From the NCBI GenBank assembly GCA_041628225.1, contig JBFKPQ010000022.1, positions 1 to 22,115 on the forward strand: a DNA stretch of 22,115 nt. Reading direction: 5' to 3'. The notes below the pieces were generated by a model. That model was not told the origin of the DNA, ran no database searches, and saw nothing but the letters and a program-made list of their open reading frames with translations. The stretch is from JBFKPQ01 sp041628225 (GTDB taxonomy: Bacteria > Actinomycetota > Acidimicrobiia > Spongiisociales > JAENVV01). Made by a program: the position numbers and the translations under genes. Positions 13,445 through 22,055 of the stretch are shown here, in pieces; the first letter of the stretch is position 1; every line of letters begins with the position of its first letter.

Positions 13445-14764
13445 ATGAAGACCAAACGATTTCAGTTCCTGATGGCACCGCTCTTGGCCTTGGCGATGGT
13501 CGCCGCGGCCTGCGGTGACGGTGGAACGTCCGATACCACATCCGCCTTCCCGCCGGCGGCGGGCGCGCTCGGTGGCGTCCTGGTGGAGTCCGGGGCCCCG
13601 GTGCAGATCCGCGCATTGCAGGCCATCAGCGGCGAGGTGGCGTTCTTGGGCGTCGACCAGGTACGCGGCATCGAGTTGGCCATCGAGGATTTCGGGGACG
13701 TCAAGGGTCATCCCGTGAACCTCGGTACGCCCGAAGACGACCTGTGTCTGGGTGAAGGCGGCGGCGCCGGCGCCACGGCCATCGTCGCTCAGGAAGGCGT
13801 GCTCGGCGTCATCGGCACCACGTGCTCCGGTGCGGCAGTGCCTGCTCTCGAGATCTTCAACGAGGCCGGCATCGTCATGATCTCCGGCTCGAACACCAGC
13901 GAGAGCCTCACCTCGAACCTGCAAGGCACGGCCGGCGTCAACTGGCGCGACACGTACCTGCGAACGGCCCACAACGACCTGATCCAGGGCGGTGCGGCTG
14001 CCGTGTTCGCGTACGAGAACCTCGGCCTGCGAAACATGTGCACGATCCACGACGGCGACCCGTACACGAGCGGTCTGGCCGACTCGTTCGGCGCCAAGTT
14101 CGCCGAACTGGGCGGCACCATCTCGGTCGCCACGTCCGTGAACAAGGGCGACACAGACATGGGTCCGGTTCTCGCCGAGTGTGCGACCGGTACTCCGGAA
14201 GGGATCTACTTCCCGATCTTCCAGCCGGAGGGTGACTTCATCCTCCAGCAGGTGGGCGGTGTGTCGGGCCTCGACGGCGTGCAGATGTACGGCGCGGATG
14301 GCCTCATCACGCCAGATCACTTCAGCCTGCCCGAGGCCGCCGGTGCGTACTACTCCGGGCCCGACCTGGGCTTTGAGGGCAACACCGGCTTCACGGGAGA
14401 GACCTACACCAACCTCGTGGCACGCTACGAGGCTGCGTACGGTGAAGCTCCAACGGCTGCGTTCCACGCCCACACCTACGACGCCACCATGATGCTCCTC
14501 AACGCCATCGAGCAGGTGGCCGTCGAAGGGCCTGATGGCCAACTGTGGGTCGATCGTGCCGCTCTGCGGGACTTCCTCTACGCCACCGAGAGCTTCCCGG
14601 GCGTCACGGGCTCGCTGAGCTGTGATGAGTTCGGCGACTGCGGCGGCAACGTCGTGTCGGTGGTCCACAACGAGGACCCGAGCGACCCTCAGGCCGGAAT
14701 AGCCAACGTGGTGTTCCGAGCCGGCAAGGGAGCGGGTGGCGAGATCGTCATCCTGGACAACTGA
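13445..14764 (+). CDS. livK: ABC transporter substrate-binding lipoprotein (LivK-type), 439 aa
   Basis: This is the extracytoplasmic ligand-binding component of a HAAT/Liv importer. ATG 13445 has GGAGG with 6-nt spacing. The lipoprotein signal MKTKRFQFLMAPLLALAMVA ends at AAC, Cys23. The mature protein has the type I periplasmic-binding fold of the Peripla_BP_6 family: VQIRALQAISGEVAFLGVDQ, RGIELAIEDFG, a GVIGTTCSGAAVPALEIFNE ligand-loop segment, and DPYTSGLADSFGAKF at the second lobe. Length is normal for the family plus linker. The ligand is an amino acid or related compound and cannot be read from sequence. The gene is separated from the permease genes by a strong hairpin (14779-14814), fitting higher expression of the binding protein. 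Confidence 0.93.
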   Translation: MKTKRFQFLMAPLLALAMVAAACGDGGTSDTTSAFPPAAGALGGVLVESGAPVQIRALQAISGEVAFLGVDQVRGIELAIEDFGDVKGHPVNLGTPEDDLCLGEGGGAGATAIVAQEGVLGVIGTTCSGAAVPALEIFNEAGIVMISGSNTSESLTSNLQGTAGVNWRDTYLRTAHNDLIQGGAAAVFAYENLGLRNMCTIHDGDPYTSGLADSFGAKFAELGGTISVATSVNKGDTDMGPVLAECATGTPEGIYFPIFQPEGDFILQQVGGVSGLDGVQMYGADGLITPDHFSLPEAAGAYYSGPDLGFEGNTGFTGETYTNLVARYEAAYGEAPTAAFHAHTYDATMMLLNAIEQVAVEGPDGQLWVDRAALRDFLYATESFPGVTGSLSCDEFGDCGGNVVSVVHNEDPSDPQAGIANVVFRAGKGAGGEIVILDN

Positions 14765-14778
14765 CGACGATGACTGAC

Positions 14779-14814
14779 CGAGAGGCCCGGGATCGACACG
14801 TCCCGGGCCTCTCG
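14779..14814 (+). terminator. Intra-operon hairpin between livK and livH
   Basis: A perfect 14-bp stem (CGAGAGGCCCGGGA with TCCCGGGCCTCTCG) has an 8-nt loop and is followed by TTCT. It begins 15 bases after the livK stop and ends 14 bases before the livH ATG. It can act as a partial terminator or a 3' stabiliser of livK mRNA, lowering permease expression relative to the binding protein. Confidence 0.75.
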
Positions 14815-14828
14815 TTCTACCTGGAGCC

Positions 14829-15920
14829 ATGACGACACTCACACGACGGCGCCGAGCGACCCGCTTCAGTTGGGTCGACTCGTTCCTGTGGGCAGTGCGA
14901 ATCGGAGCACTGATCTTCATCGTCGTCGGTGTGGTCGGAGCACTCAGCAAGACCCTGAGCGGCGAAGGCGTGAGTGCGGTGGCATGGCGGGACCTGGTCA
15001 TCACGGGCCTCGCCCAGGGCTCGATGTACGGCCTCATCGCCCTCGGCTATTCGATGGTCTACGGCGTGCTCGGCTTCATCAACTTCGCTCACGGCGAAGT
15101 GTTCATGAGCGGTGCGTTGGTGGCCTTCTTCGCAGCCGACGCCTTCGCCGTCACGGGCACGTGGGAATCGGCACCGGTGGTGGCGCTGGGAGTGACAATC
15201 CTCGTCGCCATGGCGACCTCGACCATCGTCGCGGTACTCACGGAGCGGATCGCCTACCGGCCTCTCCGCGACTCGCCGCGGCTCATACCGCTGATCACAT
15301 CGATCGGCATGTCGTTCTTCTTGCAATACAGCTTCCGGGGCTTTTTCGGCGACGACTTCAAGTCGTATCCGCAACCGCCGATGGCCCTCCGCGGCAAGGC
15401 GTCGATCTTCGGTGTCGAGATACTCAAGACGCAACTCGTGGTGATCATCGTCGCTGCCGTAGCCATGGTGGCGCTCTACCAGTTCGTTGCTCGAACCCGC
15501 ATGGGCCGGGCGATGCGCGCCATCGCCGAGGACCGAGAGATCGCCGCGCTGATGGGAGTCAACGTCAACCGAGTCGTGGCGCTGACCTTCGCTGTGGGTG
15601 GCGCCATGGCGGGCGTCGCCGGTGTCCTGTGGTCGCTGTTGTTTCGCCAGGTGTACTTCCTCACCGGGTTCCTCCCCGGCATCAAGGCATTCACGGCGGC
15701 CGTGGTCGGGGGCATCGGCAACATGGCGGGCGCCTATCTCGGTGGTCTGACCCTGGGGTTGGTGGAGGCACTCGGACCCCTGCTCGTGCTCGACGGATGG
15801 GGCATTCCTGCCGTGAGCCAGCTGAAAGACGTGGTGGCCTTCAGCGCACTCGTGCTCGTTCTGATCTTCCGGCCCACCGGCTTGCTCGGTGAGCGACTGG
15901 CCGTCGAGGAGCGTGGCTGA
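14829..15920 (+). CDS. livH: Liv-type ABC permease LivH (363 aa)
   Basis: This is the first membrane subunit of the importer. An N-terminal basic segment (TRRRRATRF) and an extra hydrophobic helix (about 20-40) precede the usual LivH core. That core begins at LVITGLAQGSMYGLIALGYS (56-75) and NFAHGEVFMSGA. The cytoplasmic EAA-like coupling loop lies at about 226-260 (GRAMRAIAEDREIAALMGVN), and the family end motif is VVGGIGNMAGAYLGGLTLG followed by FRPTGLLGER. It is about 60-70 residues longer than enterobacterial LivH (about 300), mostly at the N-terminus. ATG 14829 has a weak GGAG upstream. The stop TGA overlaps the livM ATG by one base, so the two are translationally coupled. Confidence 0.94.
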   Translation: MTTLTRRRRATRFSWVDSFLWAVRIGALIFIVVGVVGALSKTLSGEGVSAVAWRDLVITGLAQGSMYGLIALGYSMVYGVLGFINFAHGEVFMSGALVAFFAADAFAVTGTWESAPVVALGVTILVAMATSTIVAVLTERIAYRPLRDSPRLIPLITSIGMSFFLQYSFRGFFGDDFKSYPQPPMALRGKASIFGVEILKTQLVVIIVAAVAMVALYQFVARTRMGRAMRAIAEDREIAALMGVNVNRVVALTFAVGGAMAGVAGVLWSLLFRQVYFLTGFLPGIKAFTAAVVGGIGNMAGAYLGGLTLGLVEALGPLLVLDGWGIPAVSQLKDVVAFSALVLVLIFRPTGLLGERLAVEERG

Positions 15921-17860
15921 TGGCCACCGCGACGGCCGCTCCGCGCCGAGCACTGCGCGGGACGGCCTCCATCCCGATGTGGCCCGCCATTCGCACCGGC
16001 TTCTACGGTGGTCTGGCATACGTCTTCGTGTCGACGATCGGCCTCGTCGAGGGACTCGGCCAGAAGAACGTCATCGATCCGATCCTCAGCCTGGGCTACA
16101 CGGTCCTCGTCGCCATCGGCTTGTTCGCCGGATACGTCGCGGGTAGAGCAGCCGCCAACGAACGGGAACCGGCCAATCCCCTCCTCTACGGCGTCGTTGC
16201 GGGCCTATCGGGAGGCGTCCTCGCCACGCTGTACCTCTTGTGGATCAACAACTTCGAAGTCCGTGACATCTTCACGAACATCTCGCCGAAGCTGATCGAT
16301 CTTCTCAACCTGCAGCAGGACGTCGGCACGGGCGTGCTGCTCGCCGTCGGTGGCGGTGTGATCCTCGGGGCGCTGGGCGCCGGTTTGGTGTTGCTGTCTC
16401 CTTTGATGAGGCGGGCGCTGGTGGGGGCAATGCTGTGGGTGCTGGTCGTCGGCTTCCTCGAGGTGGTGCTCAGCCAGATCCTGCGCGAACTCGATCTCGG
16501 TGTCGCATTGGCGTTCGCCATCGTGACGGGCGCAGCCTGGGCGATGCTGCGCGCCTTCTCCGATCGCCCTCCTCTTCTCGTCGGCGGCATGGTGGTGGCG
16601 ATGGTGGTCGGCGTCGTCGTCAGCCAGTTGTTTTCGGAGATCAGCCTCGGCCTGTCGTTCATTCCCGACTGGGTCTATGTGAACCGAGTCGGCGGACGGG
16701 CACCGAGGTGGCCGGCCGCCCTCGTGGTGTTCGCGCTCGCCTTTGCGGTGACCGTGCTCACCGAAGATCGGCGTCGACAGTTCCGCAGCCGGCTCGACAA
16801 CGCCGACCCAACCGAGAAGCAGCGCTGGGCCTACTACGGGATCGCCCTGTTCGTCGGTCTCGGCGTCTTCCTCCCCATGATCCTCGGCACCCTCGTCAAC
16901 GAGTTGCTGGCGACGACTGGCCTGTTCCTCCTCATGGGCCTCGGTCTCAACATCGTCATCGGCTATGCCGGCATGCTCGATCTCGGGTACGTGGCGTTCT
17001 TCGCGGTGGGCGCGTACACCACGGCAATCCTCACCTCCACCGCCGGAACGCGGGACTGGGCGCCCGAGCTGTCGTTCTGGGAGGCGCTGCCGTTCGTGAT
17101 CATCGCGGCGACGATTGCGGGCATCCTGGTGGGGACACCGGTGATCAGGATGCGCGGCGACTACCTGGCGATCGTGACGCTCGGTTTCGGTGAGATTGCT
17201 CGCATCCTCTTCCTGTCCGACTGGTTCACGCCGGTGACGGGCGGTGCTCAGGGGGTCACGAGGATCCCGCCGATCGAGCTCGGGTTCTACACGGTCAAGG
17301 GAACCAACCAGCAGGCGATCCTCTACATGATCCTGGTGTTCGTCGCGTTGGCGGCGTTCGTGTCGTGGCGGCTGCAGGACTCGCGCATCGGCCGTTCCTG
17401 GATGGCCATGCGAGAGGACGAACAGGTCGCCGAAACCATGGGCGTCAACATCGTGCAGGCCAAGCTTCTGGCTTTCGTCGTGGGCGCCAACATCGCTGCG
17501 GTGGGTGGCGCGCTGTTCGCCGTCAAGTTCGGCACGATCTTCCCGGCGTCGTTCTCGATCATCGTCTCGATCACCGTGCTCGTTCTCATCATCGTCGGCG
17601 GCATGGGGAACATCCCCGGCGTGGCCGTAGGTGCGCTGGTCATGATCGGTGTGCTCGGCGGGCGTAACTCGCCGGGCCTGCTCCGCGAGTTCGCCGAGTT
17701 CAAGCTGCTCATCTACGGGGCGCTGCTCCTCTACATGATGTTGAGGCGTCCTGAAGGACTCCTCCCGAGCAAGCAGCGGTCCCGCGAACTCCATCAGGAC
17801 GAGGCCCTGCAAGACGCGTGGTTGCGGGCCGAACTCGACAAGCAGGAAGCGACGTCCTGA
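15920..17860 (+). CDS. livM: Liv-type ABC permease LivM with long N-terminal membrane extension (646 aa)
   Basis: The C-terminal half (about 305-620) is a normal LivM. It contains LGLNIVIGYAGMLDLGYVAF (341-360), RMRGDYLAIVTLGFGEIAR (410-428), the EAA-like coupling loop GRSWMAMREDEQVAETMGVN (491-510), IIVGGMGNIPGVAVGA (557-572), and a charged tail. The N-terminal ~300 residues are extra. They hold about eight hydrophobic segments (near 27-46, 55-75, 88-109, 136-161, 166-187, 192-210, 218-238 and 264-281) plus a charged linker (282-303) with no motif I recognise. Some actinobacterial LivM proteins carry extensions, but one this long is notable. ATG 15920 overlaps the livH stop and 17858-17860 overlaps livG, so the frame is fixed at both ends. 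Confidence 0.93.
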   Translation: MATATAAPRRALRGTASIPMWPAIRTGFYGGLAYVFVSTIGLVEGLGQKNVIDPILSLGYTVLVAIGLFAGYVAGRAAANEREPANPLLYGVVAGLSGGVLATLYLLWINNFEVRDIFTNISPKLIDLLNLQQDVGTGVLLAVGGGVILGALGAGLVLLSPLMRRALVGAMLWVLVVGFLEVVLSQILRELDLGVALAFAIVTGAAWAMLRAFSDRPPLLVGGMVVAMVVGVVVSQLFSEISLGLSFIPDWVYVNRVGGRAPRWPAALVVFALAFAVTVLTEDRRRQFRSRLDNADPTEKQRWAYYGIALFVGLGVFLPMILGTLVNELLATTGLFLLMGLGLNIVIGYAGMLDLGYVAFFAVGAYTTAILTSTAGTRDWAPELSFWEALPFVIIAATIAGILVGTPVIRMRGDYLAIVTLGFGEIARILFLSDWFTPVTGGAQGVTRIPPIELGFYTVKGTNQQAILYMILVFVALAAFVSWRLQDSRIGRSWMAMREDEQVAETMGVNIVQAKLLAFVVGANIAAVGGALFAVKFGTIFPASFSIIVSITVLVLIIVGGMGNIPGVAVGALVMIGVLGGRNSPGLLREFAEFKLLIYGALLLYMMLRRPEGLLPSKQRSRELHQDEALQDAWLRAELDKQEATS

Positions 17861-18648
17861 TGGCCGTCCTCGAAACGATCGCGCTCCACAAGGAGTTCGG
17901 CGGGGTCAACGCCATCAGTTCCCTCGATTTCCACGTCGACGAAGGTGAGATCGTCTCGGTCATCGGCCCGAACGGAGCCGGCAAGACGACCTTCTTCAAC
18001 CTCATCACGGGCATGCAGGCACCGAGCTCGGGAGAGATCCATTTCCGTGGCGAGAGCATCGTCGGGCTCACTCCGGACGCGCTGACCAAGCTCGGCATTG
18101 CTCGCACCTTCCAGAACGTGCGTCTCTTTCCCAACATGACGGTGCTGGAGAACGTCATGGTCGCTCAACACTGCCGGACCAAACGGGGACCGATCTCGGC
18201 GGTGCTCAACACGCCTGCGTTCCGCCGCGAGGAAGCCGAGATCCGCGCACAGGCCGAGGACGCTCTCTCGTTCTTCGGTCAGCGGCTGCTCGGCTACCGG
18301 TTCGATCAGCCCGCGTTCATGCTGTCGTATGCCAACCGGCGCCGACTCGAGATCGCGCGGGCCATGGCGACGCAACCGTCGCTGATGCTCCTCGACGAAC
18401 CCACCGCCGGGATGAACCCCAGAGAGACGGCCGAGCTCACCGAACTCATCGGCAGACTGCGCGACGAGAAAGGGTTCACGGTCGTATTGATCGAGCACGA
18501 GATGCGGGTGGTCCGTGACGTGTCGGACCGCGTGGTCGTCCTCGATCACGGCGTACGCATCGCAGAGGGCACCTATGACGAGGTGACATCCGACCCCGAC
18601 GTGATCGAGGCATACCTGGGTCGGCCGGCAGGATCCGAACATGGCTGA
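17860..18648 (+). CDS. livG: Liv-type ABC ATPase LivG (262 aa)
   Basis: This is a cytoplasmic ATPase subunit. Walker A is GPNGAGKT (36-43), the Q-loop Gln is 85 (ARTFQNVRLF), Walker B is LMLLDEP (175-181) with catalytic Glu180, and the switch His is 213 (LIEHEM). The ABC signature reads LSYAN (155-159) where LivG normally has L[SA]YGQ, so the conserved Gly is Ala. The ATG overlaps the livM stop as TGATG. An upstream in-frame GTG at 17818 is ignored because it lies inside livM and the family N-terminus starts at MAVLETIALHKEFGGV. The 3' end overlaps livF by 8 bases. Confidence 0.95.
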   Translation: MAVLETIALHKEFGGVNAISSLDFHVDEGEIVSVIGPNGAGKTTFFNLITGMQAPSSGEIHFRGESIVGLTPDALTKLGIARTFQNVRLFPNMTVLENVMVAQHCRTKRGPISAVLNTPAFRREEAEIRAQAEDALSFFGQRLLGYRFDQPAFMLSYANRRRLEIARAMATQPSLMLLDEPTAGMNPRETAELTELIGRLRDEKGFTVVLIEHEMRVVRDVSDRVVVLDHGVRIAEGTYDEVTSDPDVIEAYLGRPAGSEHG

Positions 18649-19363
18649 GACCGTCCTCGAATTCCGCAACGTCAACACCCACTACGGGCCGGTCCACGCC
18701 CTGAAAGACGTCGACCTGGAGATCAAGCAGGGTGAGATCGTGTGCCTGCTCGGTGGGAACGCCTCCGGCAAGACCACCACACTGAAGACGATCCTCGGGA
18801 TGGTGATCCCGACCACGGGTGACGTCCTGCTGGACGGTGAGGTCGTCTCGGCGCTGCCCACCAGCGAGCGCGTCATACGGGGCGTGTCGATGGTCCCGGA
18901 GAACCGTCGTCTCTTCAAGCGGATGACCGTGCGCGAAAACCTCGAGATCGGGGCATTTCTTCGCGACGACAAAGAGAACTTCGACGCCGACCTCGACCGC
19001 ATCTTCGAACTGTTCCCCAGGGTCAAGGAGCGGCTCAGCCAGAAGGCCGGCACGCTGTCGGGCGGCGAACAGCAGATGGTGGCGGTCGGTCGCGCCATGA
19101 TGGCCCGGCCCAAGGTGCTGCTGATGGACGAGCCGTCGATGGGACTCGCCCCGGTCCTGGTCACGCAGAACTTCGAGATCATCCAGCAGATCAACGAAGC
19201 CGGGACGACGGTGTTCGTGGTCGAACAGAACGCCAACATGGCGCTGTCCATAGCCGATCGGGGCTACGTACTGCAGACGGGCCGTATCGTGCTGGCCGAC
19301 ACTGCGGAGTCCCTCCTCGCCAATCCGGATATGCGCAAGGCGTATCTCGGAGAGGTCGACTGA
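18641..19363 (+). CDS. livF: Liv-type ABC ATPase LivF (240 aa)
   Basis: This is the second ATPase subunit. Walker A is GGNASGKT (38-45) rather than the usual GxNGAGKT. The VPENRRLF segment (85-92) is the LivF-type Q-loop region. The signature LSGGE (139-143) is canonical, Walker B is LLMDEP (160-165), and VVEQNANMAL (193-202) carries the Gln that replaces His in the LivF switch. Length and end (RKAYLGEV) are typical. The start ATG 18641 lies inside the livG 3' end (8-base overlap), so it is coupled. This is the last gene of the operon; no clear hairpin follows before the remnant at 19372. Confidence 0.95.
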   Translation: MAETVLEFRNVNTHYGPVHALKDVDLEIKQGEIVCLLGGNASGKTTTLKTILGMVIPTTGDVLLDGEVVSALPTSERVIRGVSMVPENRRLFKRMTVRENLEIGAFLRDDKENFDADLDRIFELFPRVKERLSQKAGTLSGGEQQMVAVGRAMMARPKVLLMDEPSMGLAPVLVTQNFEIIQQINEAGTTVFVVEQNANMALSIADRGYVLQTGRIVLADTAESLLANPDMRKAYLGEVD

Positions 19364-19371
19364 GCCGCTGA

Positions 19372-19582
19372 CCCGACAGCTGCCGCAGGCCAACGGCGCC
19401 CGACGAGTCGCATGTTTGGATCCGTCTCGATGGCACATGGACCAAGATTCCCCTAGACCCGGAACAGTGGTTCGCGATGGCGTGCGGGTTTGCCGGTCGA
19501 GCTCACCGAAGCTGAGTGGAGAGAGCTCGTGACCGCCGACCGGCCCTACCGCGACGCATGCGAGAACGCATCGACCGGTTAG
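19372..19582 (+). pseudogene. Frameshifted remnant of a small gene
   Basis: One plus-strand frame reads IRLDGTWTKIPLDPEQW then FAMACG with good codon bias and soon stops. The neighbouring frame continues it as LTEAEWRELVTADRPY then RDACENASTG and ends at TAG 19580-19582. Removing one T from the run 19489-19491 fuses both into a sensible small acidic protein. The first frame has no start codon. An ATG at 19412 is one base out of frame (a lost T in 19415-19417 would explain it). I do not recognise the family. It is either a decayed gene or sequence errors. Confidence 0.5.
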
Positions 19583-19604
19583 CCCGAGCCACCGTCGTCC
19601 AGGA

Positions 19605-22055
19605 TCACATGCGGACCCGGTCGCCTCGGGGGTCGTACATCGGCCGGAGGGAAGCTCGGGCTGGGAACATCTCGCCCGCCACCTGGATCTCGTAGGACCC
19701 GTCCCCGACGTAGTCCGCCGTCACTCCCCCTTCGTGCTCGACGTAGCCGAAGCCCATCGCACCACCCAGCGTGTGCCCGTAGTTGCCCGACCGCAGGTAG
19801 CCGACCCGTTCGCCGTTCCGGTAGATCGGTTCCTCGCCGTATAGCAGCGGCTCGGGATCGTCGAGCAGGAACTGCACGAGGCGCCGGGACAGAGGCCCGG
19901 CTTCCTTCTCGGCGAGCAGCACGTCGCGGCCGACGAAACCGCCGGGTTTGTCGAAGTCGACCGCGAACCCCAGACCGGCCTCCAGCGGTGAGTCCGTGTT
20001 CTCCATGTCCAGGCCGTAGTCCTTGCGTCCGGCCTCGGTCCGCGTGCTCTCGAGCGTTTCCATGCCGGCGTGCGCCAGGCCGAACGCTTCTCCCTCCCGG
20101 ATGAGAGCGTCATAGACCCCGAGCGCATACTCCGCCGGCACGTACAGCTCCCAGCCAAGCTCACCTACGAAGCTCATGCGGAACGCCCACCCGAGGGCGA
20201 ACTCCAGATCGAGTTCCTGGGCCGTGAAATACGGGAACGCCTCGTTCGACAGGTCCGCGTCGGAGATCGTCGCGATGAGATCTCGCGACTTGGGCCCCTG
20301 AATACTGATCAGCGTGATCCCCGACGTGGCGTCGGTGACCGTCATTCGGTCTTCGGGCCCGATGGAGCGTCGCATCATCGTCTCGACACGACGGTGAAAA
20401 CCTTCGGCCACCACGACCATGAAGCGAAGCTCGGACAGGCGGGTCACGGTGAGATCGGCGAGGACCTTCCCCGCCGGGCTCATCCACTGGGTATACACGC
20501 AACGGCCGGGTTCGACGGCGACGTCGTTGCCGCTGAGGTGGTTGAGGATGCGTTCGGCGTCGGGCCCCTCCACGACGAAGTTCGACATCGAGGACATGTC
20601 GTACAGCGCCACATCGTTGCGGGTGGCGTGGTGTTCGGCCTCGTGATGGCTCCACCAGCCCTGCCGTCCATACGTCTGCACGAACGGGACGTCGACCCCG
20701 GGCGCGAACCAACTGGTGTTCTCCCAGCCGGACGAATCGCTGAAATGCGCCCCGGCTGCGGCGAGCCGGTCGTGCAGCACCGACCGTCGGACATTGCGCG
20801 CCCGTTCCGGATGCGAGTGCGGCCATGAACCCGTCGAATGCAGGCGACCGAGCAGCTCCACCGTCCTCGCTTCACGGAACCGGCGGGTGCCCTGTGACGG
20901 CACCGCCCGCGCGATGTCCACCTCGGTGACGTCCACCGGTGGCTCACCTTCGACCATCCAATCGGCAATGATCTTCCCAGCACCACCGCCGAGGAGGATG
21001 CCGAGCGAATTGAACCCGGCCGCCACCCAGAAGTTCTCGACCTCGGGAGACGGCCCCATCAGCGAGCCGTTGTCCGGCGTGAAACTCTCCGGGCCGGTGA
21101 ACAGTTTCCGAATGCCGACGTCCTTCAAGATCGGCAGAGGCTCCATGGCCAGTTCGAGAAACGGCGCCAGGCGATCCCAGGCGTTTTCGATCTCACCGAA
21201 GCTGAAGTCGTCGGGCACGCCGTCGAGACTCCACGGGGCGCCGAGGGGTTCGAACAGCCCGACCATCAGACCGCCGGTCTCTTCGCGGTAGTAGGCGTAG
21301 CGATCCGGGTCCTCGAGGATCGGCAGGTCGGGAGTCGCCGAGGCGACCTGGTCGGTGATCAGATAGGCGTGTTCGGCGGCTTGAAGCGGCACCGAGACAC
21401 CCGCCAAGGCCCCGATCTGGCGCGCCCACATGCCACCGCAGTTGACGACGTAGTCGCACTCGATGTCGCCGGCCGGCGTGCGTACGGCGACCACCCGCCC
21501 GTGTCGCATCTCGAAGCCCGTCACCGCCGTGTCCTCGACGATCCGCACGCCGGCCTGGCGGGCTCCCGCGGCGAGGGACATGGCACAGTTGGCCGGATCT
21601 GCGCGCCCTTCATTGGCCGTGTAGAAGCCGGCGATGACGTCGCGGGTGTCGAGCATCGGCCACATCGCCTGGACTTCGACGGCCGAGATCTCCTGGCGTT
21701 CGATGCCAACACACCGCAGGAAGTCGGCCTCACGGCGCAGCTTGTGGATTCGCTCCGGCGACGCGCCGGTCTGCAGGTAGCCGACCGGCCGGAATCCGGT
21801 CGAGAGGCCGGTTTCGGCTTCGAGGACCTCGTAGAGCTCCCGCGTGTACTTGGACATCCAGGCCGACGTCTCGGTGGTCATGCCTCCCGACACGATCAGG
21901 CCGGCAGCATGCCAGGTCGTTCCCGAGGTCAGCTTGCTCCGCTCGACGAGAACCACGTCGGTCCAACCCAGCTTTGCGAGGTGGTAGGCGACGCTGCTGC
22001 CGATCACTCCTCCGCCGACGATGACGACCTGGGCCCTCTCCGGAATGTCCATCAT
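19605..22055 (-). CDS. FAD-dependent oxidoreductase / GcvT fusion, dimethylglycine or sarcosine dehydrogenase-like (816 aa)
   Basis: This family demethylates N-methylated glycines, passing the one-carbon unit to tetrahydrofolate. The DAO-type FAD domain starts with VIVGGGVIGSS (12-21) and Glu38 at the end of strand 2. SGTTWHAAGL (44-53) carries His49, the position of covalent histidyl-FAD in dimethylglycine dehydrogenases. FTPDNGSLMGPSPE is the FAD-domain end. A linker domain (about 370-425) leads to the GcvT folate-binding domain (from about 430, with ALYDMSSMSNFVVEGPDA), and the GcvT C-terminal barrel closes the protein (about 720-805). Length and order match the family. The start is ATG 22055 or 22052 (MMD); no SD is obvious. 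The exact substrate (dimethylglycine, sarcosine or another N-methyl amino acid) is not determined. It converges on the liv operon. Confidence 0.9.
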   Translation of the reverse strand: MMDIPERAQVVIVGGGVIGSSVAYHLAKLGWTDVVLVERSKLTSGTTWHAAGLIVSGGMTTETSAWMSKYTRELYEVLEAETGLSTGFRPVGYLQTGASPERIHKLRREADFLRCVGIERQEISAVEVQAMWPMLDTRDVIAGFYTANEGRADPANCAMSLAAGARQAGVRIVEDTAVTGFEMRHGRVVAVRTPAGDIECDYVVNCGGMWARQIGALAGVSVPLQAAEHAYLITDQVASATPDLPILEDPDRYAYYREETGGLMVGLFEPLGAPWSLDGVPDDFSFGEIENAWDRLAPFLELAMEPLPILKDVGIRKLFTGPESFTPDNGSLMGPSPEVENFWVAAGFNSLGILLGGGAGKIIADWMVEGEPPVDVTEVDIARAVPSQGTRRFREARTVELLGRLHSTGSWPHSHPERARNVRRSVLHDRLAAAGAHFSDSSGWENTSWFAPGVDVPFVQTYGRQGWWSHHEAEHHATRNDVALYDMSSMSNFVVEGPDAERILNHLSGNDVAVEPGRCVYTQWMSPAGKVLADLTVTRLSELRFMVVVAEGFHRRVETMMRRSIGPEDRMTVTDATSGITLISIQGPKSRDLIATISDADLSNEAFPYFTAQELDLEFALGWAFRMSFVGELGWELYVPAEYALGVYDALIREGEAFGLAHAGMETLESTRTEAGRKDYGLDMENTDSPLEAGLGFAVDFDKPGGFVGRDVLLAEKEAGPLSRRLVQFLLDDPEPLLYGEEPIYRNGERVGYLRSGNYGHTLGGAMGFGYVEHEGGVTADYVGDGSYEIQVAGEMFPARASLRPMYDPRGDRVRM

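Noticed and set aside
12740..15037. Minus-strand frame of 765 aa
   Set aside because: It is antisense to nagZ, livK and livH. Composition is His/Arg/Asp-rich with no motif; a codon-bias mirror artefact.
14817..17812. Minus-strand frames of 400 and 535 aa opposite livH and livM
   Set aside because: They are mirror frames of hydrophobic membrane genes, giving highly charged low-complexity translations. The plus-strand genes have start/stop overlaps and family motifs.
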